DNA from: Aeromonas encheleia
GTDB lineage: Bacteria > Pseudomonadota > Gammaproteobacteria > Enterobacterales > Aeromonadaceae
NCBI RefSeq assembly: GCF_900637545.1
Contig: NZ_LR134376.1
Location: forward strand, 1,011,001 to 1,075,000
DNA: 64,000 nt
Reading direction: 5' to 3'
In this document: piece after piece, positions 1-10,578 of the stretch
Layout of the letters: each line of letters starts with the position of its first letter
How positions within the stretch are numbered: the stretch's first letter is position 1
The notes under the pieces: generated by a model
Seen by the model: only the letters and a program-made list of their open reading frames with translations
Database searches by the model: none
Told to the model about the DNA's origin: nothing
Translations under genes and position numbers: made by a program

Positions 1-1762
1 CCAGCATGGCCTTGCCCAGACCGGCGGGCAGCCAGCTCTGCAGATGGGGAGCCAGCGCGCGGGCGCTGCTGTCGAACAGCTCGCGCAGGAACCTGTCCCT
101 CGCCGACTCTTCCTGTTCGATGGGGGTCACCTGCCAGCTCTTGAGGTTGGCCAGATCGGCGGCGGCCTTGAGGGCGTCGTCCAGGTTGCCGAACTCGTCC
201 ACCAGGCCAAGATCCTTGGCATCCTGGCCGGTCCAGACCCGGCCTTCGGCGGCTTTCTCCGCCTCTTCCGGGCTCAGGCCCCGGCCCTTGCCGACCAGAC
301 CGACGAAGCGCTGGTAGGTGTCTTCCACACTCAGCTGGATGGCTTGACCGACGTGCTCCGGCAGGGCCCGGGTCAGGCCTACGCCGGCGAAGTCGGTGGT
401 GCCGACGCCGTCGGTGTGCACCCCGTACTGGGAGAGCGCCTTGTCGATGGTGGCGAACATGCCAAACACCCCGATGGAGCCGGTGAGGGTGGTGGGGGAG
501 GCGAAGATCTTGTCCGCATCGGCGGAGATCCAGTAGCCCCCGGAGGCGGCGTAGCTGCCCATGGAGATGACCACCGGCTTGCCCGCCTGCTTCAGGGCCA
601 GCAACTCGGCGCGGATCTGCTCGGCGGCGAAGGCGCTGCCGCCGGGGCTGTCGACCCGCAGTACCAGGGCCTTGACCTGATCGTCGCGGCGGGCATCGGC
701 CAGCAGATCGGCCAGGCTGTCACCGCCTATGGTGCCGGCAGGCTGGACCCCATCCATGATGGCGCCGCTGGCGACGATGAGGCCCACCTCATCCTTGCCG
801 CTCTGGGGATATTGCTCGGGGAGGGCGGCCAGATACTCTTTCAGACCGACCCCTTTCCAGCCGTGCTCCTCGTCTTCCCCCACTTCCTTGATGACCGCCT
901 GGGTCATCTCGTCGCGGGTGGCGAGCTGATCCACCAGGCCGTTGTCGAGGGCGTAGCTGGCGGCATTGCCACCGGCCTTGCGCAGCAGCTCGAGGAAGCG
1001 ATCCTTGCTCGGGGCGACGGCGTCGGGCTCTATCTCCCGCTGCCCGGCCACGTCGGTCACATAGGATTGCCACAGTTGATCCAGCCAGCGCTGGTTCGCC
1101 TCCTTGCTCTCCGGGGACATCTCATCGCGGATGTAGGGCTCGACGAAGGACTTGTAGGTGCCAACCTTGAACACGTGGGGGGTGACGTTGAGCTTCTCCA
1201 GCGCCGACTTGAAGTAGGTCTGGTAGACGCCGAGCCCCTCGATCAGCACGGCGCCGCTCTGGTTGAGCAGCACGTGATCGGCGTGGGCGGCGATCAGGTA
1301 GGCGCCCTGGCTGTAGTAGTCGGCCATGGCGATGACCGGTTTGCCGCTCTCCTTGAACTCGTCGATGGCATTCGCCACCTCCTGCAGCTTGGAGAGGCTG
1401 GAGCCTTGTAGCCCCTGGGGCTTGAGCACCAGCGCCTTGATGCGATCGTCATCCTTGGCGCTGTGAATGGCCCACAGCAGATCGGCGAGGACGATTTCGC
1501 TCGGCTGATCGTCGCTCTTGTCCACCTGCTTGAGCAGCTGCACGGTCGGATCGGTTTGGGTGCGCTGTTCGACCAGCACGCCGGCGAGATTGAGGGTGAG
1601 GGCGCCCTCGATGGGGGTGTTGGGCGCCTCTGTCTGGCCGACGCTGAAGACGATAACCAGCACTATGATGAGAAACAGCAGATTGACCAGCATCAGCCGG
1701 GTAAAATTGAGCAGACGCCAGAGGCTGCGAAACAGCCACCCCAGACCTTTGAAAATAGACAT
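1..1762 (-). CDS. sppA: Signal peptide peptidase SppA (protease IV), C-terminus beyond the window
   Basis: This inner-membrane serine protease cuts up signal peptides after their release. The reading frame starts at the ATG at 1762 and runs leftwards off the window after about 587 codons, so the last residues are missing. One N-terminal membrane segment (about residues 22-41) is followed by two tandem peptidase S49 domains. The general-base lysine sits in KVGTYKSFVEP (about residue 204) and the nucleophile serine in GSYAASGGYW in the second domain; both match the Ser/Lys dyad of E. coli SppA. A DSPGGSAFAAE motif precedes the serine. It diverges from fadH across a 209 bp gap. The family assignment is secure. 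Confidence 0.95.
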   Translation of the reverse strand, partial: MSIFKGLGWLFRSLWRLLNFTRLMLVNLLFLIIVLVIVFSVGQTEAPNTPIEGALTLNLAGVLVEQRTQTDPTVQLLKQVDKSDDQPSEIVLADLLWAIHSAKDDDRIKALVLKPQGLQGSSLSKLQEVANAIDEFKESGKPVIAMADYYSQGAYLIAAHADHVLLNQSGAVLIEGLGVYQTYFKSALEKLNVTPHVFKVGTYKSFVEPYIRDEMSPESKEANQRWLDQLWQSYVTDVAGQREIEPDAVAPSKDRFLELLRKAGGNAASYALDNGLVDQLATRDEMTQAVIKEVGEDEEHGWKGVGLKEYLAALPEQYPQSGKDEVGLIVASGAIMDGVQPAGTIGGDSLADLLADARRDDQVKALVLRVDSPGGSAFAAEQIRAELLALKQAGKPVVISMGSYAASGGYWISADADKIFASPTTLTGSIGVFGMFATIDKALSQYGVHTDGVGTTDFAGVGLTRALPEHVGQAIQLSVEDTYQRFVGLVGKGRGLSPEEAEKAAEGRVWTGQDAKDLGLVDEFGNLDDALKAAADLANLKSWQVTPIEQEESARDRFLRELFDSSARALAPHLQSWLPAGLGKAML

Positions 1763-1893
1763 AGCCGCGTTATCGCCCTGTTAATGGGTAGAGAAGGGCC
1801 ATTATTAACCAGTTGGCCCGTCAATTGCCATTTCCGCTTGGGGGCGATCCGCACCCCACTCTTCGGAACACGCCTGTTCGCTGAAAAAATGTC

Positions 1894-1907
1894 CAAACAT
1901 TTGTTTG
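1894..1907. promoter_or_regulatory. PsrA-like operator upstream of fadH
   Basis: The palindrome CAAAC-ATTT-GTTTG matches the published PsrA half-site arrangement (G/C)AAAC-N2-4-GTTT(G/C). PsrA is a TetR-type repressor of fatty-acid degradation genes in several gammaproteobacteria. It lies about 65-185 bp before the two possible fadH starts, a sensible place to control a beta-oxidation gene. The match is seen; the regulator is inferred. Confidence 0.5.
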
Positions 1908-1949
1908 AAAAAGAAATTTCGATTCTTTACTCTAGCCTCAGTTTGATAA

Positions 1950-4094
<2,145 letters not shown>

Positions 4095-4113
4095 GCCGGC
4101 TCATCGGGTAAGG

Positions 4114-4139
4114 AAGGGACCAATGGGTCCCTTTTTTTA
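4114..4139 (+). terminator. Intrinsic terminator of fadH
   Basis: An 8 bp stem AAGGGACC / GGTCCCTT with a 4-base loop is followed by a run of seven T, 20 bp after the fadH stop. Confidence 0.85.
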
Positions 4140-4382
4140 TGGCTCACCCCGGCCGGGCAGTTTCACCGGGGACGGTATTGTTGTATTTGTGGTATGCAAA
4201 CGTTCTCTGTTTGTATCCATTGCATGGGCGAATGCCATTGGGTGCCCTGCCGGGCAGGGTGTCGCTGGGAAGGTCGACCAGATCCCGGCGAGCCCCGGAA
4301 GCGGGCAATGGGCGCCGTCTATCAATGGGAATTCTCTGTCGGGTGCCGGATGCACCTGGAATCGGTAAAGGAAACCAAGCAA

Positions 4383-6557
4383 ATGAGCCTAGCTAAATCA
4401 CGGATGCCTACTCAGACGTCGGGTCGTCGCCTGAGTGCCATCGCCTTGGGCATGGCGATGACCCTGCACGGCACCACTGCCGCCGCCGACCCCGCGGGAC
4501 GGCTCATCTTCCTCGGCTGGACCGCCGATCAGCAACATTCCGTCTGGCTCTCCGCCATCTCCCCCGGCCAGTTCGAGGTCGAGTCTGCCAAACAGAGCCA
4601 GATCTACGACAGCTGGCGGCAGGATCACAAGGGGCTGCACCTGACCGTCTCGCCGGAGGCGCAGAACGGGGGCACGCACAAGTTGTATGCCTACGTCGAC
4701 TCGAGCGGCAAGCGGGTCCTGCTCGATACGGATAACCAGCAATCCGGCCACTTCACCTTCCCGGACCACTTCACCCCGCCTAACCTGCCCTCCAGGCCTA
4801 CTTCGCCACCCCAGGGGATGATGCCGACCCGGCCCCCCCTCGGTGGCATCACTAGCCCCGGTGGCGTGCAGCCGCCGATCGGCACATTGCCACCCCAGGG
4901 GATGATGCCGACCCGGCCCCCTCTCGGTGGCATCAACCGGCCCGGTGGCGTGCAGCCGCCGATCGGCACCCTGCCACCTCAGGGGATGATGCCGACCCGG
5001 CCCCCCCTCGGCGGCATCAACCGGCCCGGTGGTGTGCAGCCGCCGATCGGCACCCTGCCACCTCAGGGGCTGATGCCGACCCGGCCCCCCCTCGGCGGCA
5101 TCACTCGGCCCGGTGGTGTGCAGCCGCCGATCGGCACCCTGCCACCCCAGGGGATGATGCCGACCCGGCCCCCCCTCGGCGGGATCAACCGGCCCGGTGG
5201 CGTGCAGCCGCCGATCGGCACTCTGCCACCCCAGGGGATGATGCCGACCCGGCCCCCTCTTGGCGGCATCACTAGCCCCGGTGGTCAAGGAATGATGCCG
5301 ACCCGTCCTCCCCTCGGTGGCATCACTCGACCCGGTGGCGTGCAACCGCCGATCGGCACCCTGCCACCCCAGGGGATGATGCCGACCCTGCCCGGTGGTG
5401 TACAGCCGCCGATCGGCACCCTGCCGCCGCAGGGCGTGATGCCGACCCTGCCCGGTGGCGTACAGCCGCCGATCGGCACCCTGCCGCCCCAGGGGCTGAT
5501 GCCGACCCGCCCGCCTCTGGGGGAGCGGCCCTTTATCCCCCTCCCGGCTCCCGTCACCTTGCCGGGCCGGATGACGGCGGGCCAGCAGGCGAGCGAGCGC
5601 GCCCTGAACGAGCGCACCCTGTGCGTGATGGCCGACGAGCGGGACCAGCTGACTCCCGAGCAGCGAGATCAGTATCCCGCCTGCCCCTTCACCCGTGCCG
5701 AGCTGGCGGCGGGCCAGGTGGCCAGCCAGAGCCAGCCCGTCCCCTTGCCGGAGGGACGGCGTTGGAACCTGTGGGCGGACGAGGTCTATTACGACATCTC
5801 GGATCACCGGGAGGGGCTGGACATGTCGGGCTCGACCAATGTGTTCAGCCTGGGGGCGGATACCCGGCTCGACAACGATCTCATCCTCGGCCTTAGCGTC
5901 GCCCGGGTCGACAGCAAGGTGGACTCCTTCAATGGCGGCATGCGGCTGTCCGCCGGCGGTTACAACATTGGCCCCTATCTGGCGTATCCGGTATCGGCCA
6001 GCTGGATGCTGGATGGCAGCCTGGTGTATGGCTGGATGGATAACAATCAGGACCTCCTGTTCCTGTCCGGCGACTACGGCTCGACCTCCGTTGGCGGCAG
6101 CCTGGGGGCCACCGGCCAGTACTTCTGGGAAGAGACCTCGGTGCGCCCGCGACTGGCCATCAACTACAGCCACAACCGCAGCGACGGCTACCGGATGGAG
6201 GGAGATTACCAGGGGCTGGCACTGCGGCTGAACCAGGACAGCGACAGTTACAACCAGGGCAACATGACTGGGACGGTCGAATTCAGCCGCGTCTATTACA
6301 CCAGCAAAGGGCTGCCGCTGATGCCTTATGGGGAGCTGGGGCTGGATTATGGCTTTGAGCGGCCGAACGATGGCTATATCCTGACGGGCGATCTCAGCTC
6401 GGCGCGCACCGAACCGCTCAGCGGCACTGTGCGACTGGGGATGCGTACCCTGATCGGCGGCGAAGCCACCCTGACCACCAGTGCCGGGTACACCAGCATT
6501 GGGCAGGATAGGCTCAACATCTGGGAATGGCGCATCAACCTCTCCAAGCCGTTCTGA
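4383..6557 (+). CDS. Autotransporter-like outer-membrane protein with Pro-rich repeats
   Basis: The 724-residue product has an N-terminal signal sequence (hydrophobic AIALGMAMTLHG, cleavage probably after TTAAA). A small soluble region of about 110 residues follows. Next comes a repeat tract of about 240 residues built on PPQGMMPTRPPLGGI..PGGVQPPIGTL, and then a C-terminal region of about 290 residues with alternating amphipathic strands ending in NLSKPF. A terminal phenylalanine and this strand pattern are typical of the autotransporter beta-barrel. The start at 4383 has AAAGGA 10 bp before it. The small passenger has no motif I recognise. A role in adhesion or surface display is possible but is inferred only from architecture. 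Confidence 0.75.
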   Translation: MSLAKSRMPTQTSGRRLSAIALGMAMTLHGTTAAADPAGRLIFLGWTADQQHSVWLSAISPGQFEVESAKQSQIYDSWRQDHKGLHLTVSPEAQNGGTHKLYAYVDSSGKRVLLDTDNQQSGHFTFPDHFTPPNLPSRPTSPPQGMMPTRPPLGGITSPGGVQPPIGTLPPQGMMPTRPPLGGINRPGGVQPPIGTLPPQGMMPTRPPLGGINRPGGVQPPIGTLPPQGLMPTRPPLGGITRPGGVQPPIGTLPPQGMMPTRPPLGGINRPGGVQPPIGTLPPQGMMPTRPPLGGITSPGGQGMMPTRPPLGGITRPGGVQPPIGTLPPQGMMPTLPGGVQPPIGTLPPQGVMPTLPGGVQPPIGTLPPQGLMPTRPPLGERPFIPLPAPVTLPGRMTAGQQASERALNERTLCVMADERDQLTPEQRDQYPACPFTRAELAAGQVASQSQPVPLPEGRRWNLWADEVYYDISDHREGLDMSGSTNVFSLGADTRLDNDLILGLSVARVDSKVDSFNGGMRLSAGGYNIGPYLAYPVSASWMLDGSLVYGWMDNNQDLLFLSGDYGSTSVGGSLGATGQYFWEETSVRPRLAINYSHNRSDGYRMEGDYQGLALRLNQDSDSYNQGNMTGTVEFSRVYYTSKGLPLMPYGELGLDYGFERPNDGYILTGDLSSARTEPLSGTVRLGMRTLIGGEATLTTSAGYTSIGQDRLNIWEWRINLSKPF
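4806..5531 (+). repeat. Tandem 84 bp repeat encoding a Pro/Gly-rich linker
   Basis: Five near-identical 84 bp units (28 codons) begin at 4806, 4890, 4974, 5058 and 5142. A 60 bp unit follows at 5226, a 78 bp unit at 5286, two 60 bp units at 5364 and 5424 that lack five internal residues, and a partial last unit at 5484. All length changes are multiples of three, so the frame is kept. Such tracts change copy number easily. Confidence 0.95.
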
Positions 6558-6608
6558 CCCCTATCGACAGGGCGGTTCACCGCCCTCATGACCAAGAAGG
6601 AGCATCGA

Positions 6609-7157
6609 ATGGATGCACTGACACTGCTGCTCAACCGCCACTCCTGCGGCCGCCTGACCACCCCGGCGCCGAGCGGCGAGGTGCTCGACAACATCCTCAA
6701 GGCGGGCCTGCGCGCGCCGGATCACGGCACCCTGACCCCCTGGCAGTTCATTCTGTTTGAAGGGGAGGGGCGTGAACGGCTGGGGGCCGTGCTGGCCGAG
6801 GCCGCCCGTGCCCGTGGCGAAGACGAAGAGAGCATCAAGAAGAGCCGGGAGGCGCCGCTGCGGGCCCCCCTGCTGGTGGCGGTGGCGACCCGTCATCAGG
6901 ATCACCCCAAGGTGCCGAAGCTGGAGCAGGAGCTCTCCGCCGGTTGCGCCCTGATGGCGATGCAGATGGCGGCCCAGGCGCAGGGGTTCAACGGCATCTG
7001 GCGCTCCGGCTGGTTCATCTTCGATGAGCGGGTCAATGCCGGGCTGGGCTTGGCACCGGCGGATCAGCTGGTGGGCTTCCTCTACCTCGGCACCCCCATG
7101 CTGGAGGCGCGCAAGCTGCGCGAGCTACCGCTAAACGAGTTCATCCGGCACTTCTAA
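6609..7157 (+). CDS. ydjA: NAD(P)H nitroreductase, YdjA family
   Basis: This is a 182-residue FMN-binding nitroreductase-fold protein, close in length and sequence to E. coli YdjA. It starts [10 protein letters not shown], carries APDHGTL..PWQF near residue 36-47, and has [13 protein letters not shown] and GFNGIWRSG in the second half. The family is one of the shortest nitroreductases; the physiological substrate is unknown. The start at 6609 is preceded by AAGGAG with a 6 bp gap, while the upstream ATG at 6588 has no ribosome-binding site. It ends at a clear terminator. Confidence 0.9.
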   Translation: MDALTLLLNRHSCGRLTTPAPSGEVLDNILKAGLRAPDHGTLTPWQFILFEGEGRERLGAVLAEAARARGEDEESIKKSREAPLRAPLLVAVATRHQDHPKVPKLEQELSAGCALMAMQMAAQAQGFNGIWRSGWFIFDERVNAGLGLAPADQLVGFLYLGTPMLEARKLRELPLNEFIRHF

Positions 7158-7174
7158 ACGAGGCCTGTTGAAGC

Positions 7175-7203
7175 AAAAAGCCCTGATCAATCAGGGCTTT
7201 TTT
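7175..7203 (+). terminator. Intrinsic terminator of ydjA
   Basis: A perfect stem AAAAAGCCCTGAT / ATCAGGGCTTTTT, with a minimal loop, runs into a T tract 18 bp after the ydjA stop. Confidence 0.9.
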
Positions 7204-7358
7204 CATCTACTGACAGGACCATCAGGCTGTACGCATAAATAGGCGCTTGCCAAGGGGGGAAAAGAGGTTGGCTGGGAATTTTTTGAATAGTGAGAGGCCG
7301 TTCTCAATCCTGGTCGATTACGCTACGTAAAACGTTTGCGCCCCGTTATTATCCCTCT

Positions 7359-7462
7359 CGCCAGTTTAGAAGGCGACCCCTTCTAATTTTCTGCGATGAG
7401 AGTCGCAATTCCGTAGCACCTTTTTATAGCCCAACGTCTTGATGACATTGGGCTTTATTTTT
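7359..7462 (+). ncRNA. Candidate structured small RNA with three hairpins
   Basis: The 368 bp between the ydjA terminator and maa has no ORF worth calling, but on the plus strand it shows three consecutive hairpins. These are TAGAAGG-CGACC-CCTTCTA (7367-7385), TGCGA-TGAGAG-TCGCA (7392-7407), and an AGCCCAA..TTGGGCT hairpin (7428-7454) followed by TTTATTTTT. A TATTAT hexamer at 7347-7352 could be a -10, but no good -35 accompanies it. Stable stems plus a terminator suggest a short transcript; without a convincing promoter it stays tentative. Confidence 0.3.
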
Positions 7463-7585
7463 ATGGGCGTTTTTTGACCTGTGTCCCTGGCATCCGGCAG
7501 CCCCTTTTTACAGTCCAATGTGGCTCATGACATAGGGCTCTATTTTTATGGGCGGATTTTGAGCTGTTCCCCTAGGTCACTGGCA
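7428..7585 (+). repeat. Two diverged tandem copies of a terminator plus the maa 3' edge
   Basis: Copy 1 (about 7428-7493) and copy 2 (about 7512-7587) share the order hairpin, TATTTTTATGGGCG (7456-7469 and 7541-7554, identical), TTTTGA..TG, and CTGGCATC. Copy 2 runs into the maa stop region, and copy 1 repeats a scrap of it. The displacement is 85 bp. The second hairpin (7512-7539) has many changed bases but still pairs. On the plus strand both copies read as intrinsic terminators. Confidence 0.65.
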
Positions 7586-8135
7586 TCTTAGCCCTGGCGG
7601 GCAGGATGCGGGCCGGGTTGCCCACCACCCGCGCACCGGCTGGCACGTCTTTGGTCACCACGGCGCCTGCGCCGACGATGGCCTCCCGCCCTATGGTGAC
7701 GCCGGGCAGCAGGATGGCGCCGCCGCCTATCCAGACCCTGTCCTCTATGGTGACCGGCAGCGCCGTCTCCACCCCGCAGATGCGCTCATCGGCCGCCAGG
7801 GCGTGGGCGGCGGTGTAGATCTGCACGTTCGGCCCTATCATGACCGCGGCGCCGATGCGGATCGGGGCGTTATCCAGCAAGGTCGCCCCCATGTTGATGT
7901 AGGAATCCTTCCCCAGGCTGATGTGGCGGCCATAGGTGCAGTAAAACGGTGGGCAGATGAAGGCCCCCTCCGCCAGCTCGCCGATCAGCGCCCGCAGCAG
8001 GATCTGCTGTTCTACCTCCTCCTCGGCCCGGTTGAAACGACGATACAGGCGGGCCGTCTCCCGGCGCAGGGCATCCAGCTCGGAGGCCATGCAGTTATAG
8101 GGCTGGCTGGTGATCATCTTGTCGTACTCGGTCAT
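7572..8135 (-). CDS. maa: Maltose/galactoside-type O-acetyltransferase
   Basis: This 187-residue member of the LacA/Maa family moves acetyl from acetyl-CoA to a sugar hydroxyl. An N-terminal helical Maa domain (TEYDKMI..PYNCMASEL) precedes left-handed beta-helix hexapeptide repeats (IRIGAAVMIGPNV, VWIGGGAILLPGVTIG, VGAGAVVTKDVP). The catalytic histidine is in YTAAHAL and the C-terminal GNPARIL is typical. The exact sugar cannot be read from sequence; nodulation protein NodL is in the same family. It appears to be a single-gene unit. The 3' edge is partly repeated downstream. Confidence 0.85.
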   Translation of the reverse strand: MTEYDKMITSQPYNCMASELDALRRETARLYRRFNRAEEEVEQQILLRALIGELAEGAFICPPFYCTYGRHISLGKDSYINMGATLLDNAPIRIGAAVMIGPNVQIYTAAHALAADERICGVETALPVTIEDRVWIGGGAILLPGVTIGREAIVGAGAVVTKDVPAGARVVGNPARILPARAKMPVT

Positions 8136-8208
8136 GGCTGCTCCTGTGGCTTGCCTTTGTGGCGCATGGGGTTCACATGTTAGCGGTCCGGCCGCCGGAT
8201 AACCGTGA

Positions 8209-9186
8209 TCAGCGGCCCGCTACGGGCAGCACCAGATTGGTCGGCCTGCCCTCGGCAAAGGCAATCAGGTTGTCAAAGGCGGCCTGAAAGTAGAGCTCGT
8301 AGCTGTTGTGTTCCACATAGCCGAGATGGGGCGTGGCCAGCACATTGGGCAGGCGCAGCAAAGGCTCGCTTTGCGCCGTGGCAGGCTCTGCGTCGAACAC
8401 GTCGAGTGCTGCGCGCCGGGTGGGGTTGGCGGCGAGTTCAGCATAAAGGGCGCCCGGTTCGACAAGCTCCGCTCGACTGACGTTGACCAGCAGGGAGTCG
8501 GCCTTCATCCGCGCGAGATCGGTGCGGGTCACACAGCCACGGGTTGCCTCGTGCAGGCGCAGATGCAAAGAGAGGATGTCGGCGTCACGAAAGAAGGCCT
8601 CCTTGTCGGAGGCGCTGGCATGGCCATCCCGCTCGGCCTGCTGGCGGGAGCCCTCGCTGCCCCAGATCAGCACCGACATGCCAAAGGCCCGGCCGTAACC
8701 GGCCACCAGCCTGCCAATCTTGCCGTAGCCCCAGATGCCGAGCGTCAGCCCCTGCAAGGTACGGCCCAGCCCCAGTGTGCCGGATTGCTGCCACTGTCCC
8801 TGGGCGAGGGCATGACAATAGGCCGGGAGGTGGCGGGAGGCGGCCATGATGAGCGCCCAGCAGAGCTCGGCGGGTGCCACCGGGCTGCCGATGCCTTCAG
8901 CGACGGCTACCCCGTGGCGCTGACACAAGAGGGGATCGATATGCTGGCTGATCTTGCCGGTCTGACTGATGAGCCAAAGGGAGGGGAGCCTGCGCAGCAA
9001 CGCCTCGTCGATGCGGGTGCGCTCGCGGATCAGTACCAGCGCCTCTACCCCTGCCAGCTTGGCGGCAAGACGCTCGGGGTCAGGTTCGCTTTGGGTGAGG
9101 ATGGTTACGTCGTGGCCCGCCAGGCGGGTAAAGCAGGGCAGATGACGCACCTGATCCTGATAGTCATCCAGTATGGCAATCCGCAT
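8209..9186 (-). CDS. D-2-hydroxyacid dehydrogenase family protein
   Basis: The 325-residue product has the D-isomer-specific 2-hydroxyacid dehydrogenase fold. The Rossmann loop GIWGYGKIGRLVAGYG is near the middle. NVSRAELVEPGAL supplies the substrate arginine region, DVFDAEP carries the catalytic acid area, and ATPHLGYVE holds the catalytic histidine. It resembles the phosphoglycerate/hydroxypyruvate dehydrogenase-like group, but the substrate is not decidable. The ATG at 9186 is preferred over the upstream in-frame start at 9204 because GGAG lies 6 bp before it. Confidence 0.8.
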   Translation of the reverse strand: MRIAILDDYQDQVRHLPCFTRLAGHDVTILTQSEPDPERLAAKLAGVEALVLIRERTRIDEALLRRLPSLWLISQTGKISQHIDPLLCQRHGVAVAEGIGSPVAPAELCWALIMAASRHLPAYCHALAQGQWQQSGTLGLGRTLQGLTLGIWGYGKIGRLVAGYGRAFGMSVLIWGSEGSRQQAERDGHASASDKEAFFRDADILSLHLRLHEATRGCVTRTDLARMKADSLLVNVSRAELVEPGALYAELAANPTRRAALDVFDAEPATAQSEPLLRLPNVLATPHLGYVEHNSYELYFQAAFDNLIAFAEGRPTNLVLPVAGR

Positions 9187-9339
9187 AAGCACTCCGTGTC
9201 GCAAGGGGGACTGGCGGCCTATCCTACCGGAAACGGGGTGAGCTGTGTGGTCAAATGAGCACTGATTGCAGTGCGGGTATGGATGGTGCTGGGTGGCCGT
9301 ACCAGAGAGGTGGCTGCTGCCGGCGGGTTGAAAACAGAC

Positions 9340-9361
9340 GGGGCTCCCGTGTGGGAGCCCC
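9340..9361 (-). terminator. Intrinsic terminator downstream of prmA
   Basis: A 9 bp G+C stem GGGGCTCCC / GGGAGCCCC with a GTGT loop lies 63 bp past the prmA stop; on the minus strand it is followed by CTGTTTTC. Confidence 0.6.
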
Positions 9362-9423
9362 GTTGATAGCGCTTAGCCGAGTTTGCGGCCGATGGGTTGG
9401 CAGCCGCCGTGGCTTGTTGTTTA

Positions 9424-10302
9424 TCAGCCGTGCTTGCGACCTGAGAGGCGGCACCACTCCTCTTTCACCGCGGTTTGGTCCATGTCGAACCATTGGCCGT
9501 AGATGGTTTCCAGCTCCGGGGCCTGACTCTCCAGCACGCCGGACAGCGCCATCAGGCTACCCGCTTTGCCGTGGCCGGCGATGAGTGGCGCCAGTTCGCG
9601 CAGCGGGCCGGCCAGGATGTTGGCCACCACCACGTCCGCTTCCACCCCTTGCGGCTGATCAGCCGGCAGGTAGAGTTCGATCTGGCCGGCGACGCCGTTG
9701 CGTTCGGCGTTGTCATGGCTGGCCTGGATGGCTTGGGGATCTATGTCGATACCGATGACCCGGGCGGCGCCCAGCTTCAGGGCGGCGATGCCGAGGATGC
9801 CGGAGCCACAACCGAAGTCGACCACCGTCTTGCCGACCAGATCCAGCCCGTCCAGCCACTGCAGGCAGAGCGCCGTGGTGGGGTGGGTGCCGGTGCCGAA
9901 CGCCAGGCCCGGATCCAGCATGACGTTGACCGCATCCGGGTTGGGCACATCGCGCCAGCTCGGGCAGATCCAGAGCCGCTCGCCGAACTGCATGGGGTGG
10001 AAGTGATCCATCCACTCGCGCACCCAGTCCTTGTCTTCCAGCTGCTCGACCTTGTAGCCCACGTCTTCCCCGAAGATCTGCTGGAAGAAGGCGATGGTGG
10101 GGGCCGGGTCGGTTTCGGCGTCGAACAGGCCCATCACCTCGGTCTCACCCCAGAGCGGGGTCTCGCCGGGCAGGGGCTCGTAGACGGGAACATCCTGGGC
10201 ATCCATAAAGGTCACGGCCTGGGCTCCACGCCCCAGCAGCATGTTGCTCACCTTGTCCGCGGTCTTGGCGGTGGCGTTGATTCGAATTTGTATCCAGGGC
10301 AT
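9424..10302 (-). CDS. prmA: Ribosomal protein L11 methyltransferase
   Basis: PrmA trimethylates ribosomal protein L11 with S-adenosylmethionine. The 292-residue length equals E. coli PrmA (293). The SAM motif [15 protein letters not shown], the acidic [10 protein letters not shown] and the post-motif [10 protein letters not shown] are intact. In E. coli prmA directly follows panF and precedes dusB-fis; here panF is about 4 kb upstream in the direction of transcription, with a PTS permease, a LysR/MDR pair and small RNA candidates in between. No dusB or fis follows. It probably has its own promoter in the 10303-10400 region. Confidence 0.95.
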   Translation of the reverse strand: MPWIQIRINATAKTADKVSNMLLGRGAQAVTFMDAQDVPVYEPLPGETPLWGETEVMGLFDAETDPAPTIAFFQQIFGEDVGYKVEQLEDKDWVREWMDHFHPMQFGERLWICPSWRDVPNPDAVNVMLDPGLAFGTGTHPTTALCLQWLDGLDLVGKTVVDFGCGSGILGIAALKLGAARVIGIDIDPQAIQASHDNAERNGVAGQIELYLPADQPQGVEADVVVANILAGPLRELAPLIAGHGKAGSLMALSGVLESQAPELETIYGQWFDMDQTAVKEEWCRLSGRKHG

Positions 10303-10345
10303 GGCGTCGACTCTTCATAAATGTGAAACCGCGGAAGTCTATCAT

Positions 10346-10376
10346 CATGGGCCTGTGCTGTCGTGGTTTGCCCATG
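10346..10376. promoter_or_regulatory. Dyad that may be an activator site for the sigma54 promoter
   Basis: CATGGGC-N17-GCCCATG is a perfect inverted repeat whose centre lies about 75 bp upstream of the predicted start of the first small RNA. Such spacing suits an enhancer-binding protein. It could equally serve the divergent prmA promoter. Confidence 0.3.
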
Positions 10377-10408
10377 TCGGCATGGTGCAGGAAGAGAACT
10401 CTGCCGAG

Positions 10409-10425
10409 TTGGCACGGTTAATGTA
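10409..10425 (+). promoter_or_regulatory. Sigma54-like promoter 1
   Basis: TTGGCACG-GTTA-ATGTA has the complete -24 block (TGGCACG) and the correct GG-N10-G spacing, but GT instead of the usual GC at -12. The expected start is near 10436. A terminator follows 90 bp downstream on the same strand. Confidence 0.5.
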
Positions 10426-10435
10426 TTCCTCATTG

Positions 10436-10525
10436 GGTGACGGGAAGCAACCTGTTCCCGCTGAATGCTTTGCTCTATGAAAGTTCCGTCATCTTTTTTC
10501 AGCCACCTTCGGGTGGCTTTTTTTT
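10436..10525 (+). ncRNA. Candidate sigma54-dependent small RNA 1
   Basis: The predicted transcript of about 90 nt starts near 10436. It folds a 5' hairpin (CGGGAA / TTCCCG, 10441-10460), leaves about 35 nt unpaired ending in ATCTTTTTTC, and closes with AGCCACC-TTCG-GGTGGCT and eight T. That layout is typical of Hfq-type small RNAs. Both flanking genes are on the other strand, so the terminator serves no annotated gene. No known RNA family is recognised. Confidence 0.5.
10501..10525 (+). terminator. Intrinsic terminator of small RNA 1
   Basis: A 7 bp stem AGCCACC / GGTGGCT with an extra-stable TTCG loop is followed by T at 10518-10525. On the minus strand no T run follows, so its direction is rightward. 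Confidence 0.85.
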
Positions 10526-10578
10526 GATGGGCGCTCATGGCCGGGAAAGGAGGGCGATCGGGCGGGAAAGCGGCGGGT

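Noticed and set aside
44-1411. 455-codon plus-strand frame opposite sppA
   Set aside because: sppA on the minus strand has intact catalytic residues; the opposite frame is a composition effect.
4806-5531. CRISPR-like array
   Set aside because: The repeats are contiguous 84 bp coding units without spacers and stay in frame.
4398-6173. 591-codon minus-strand frame across the repeat region
   Set aside because: It mirrors the 84 bp repeats; the plus-strand protein has a signal peptide, barrel and terminal Phe.
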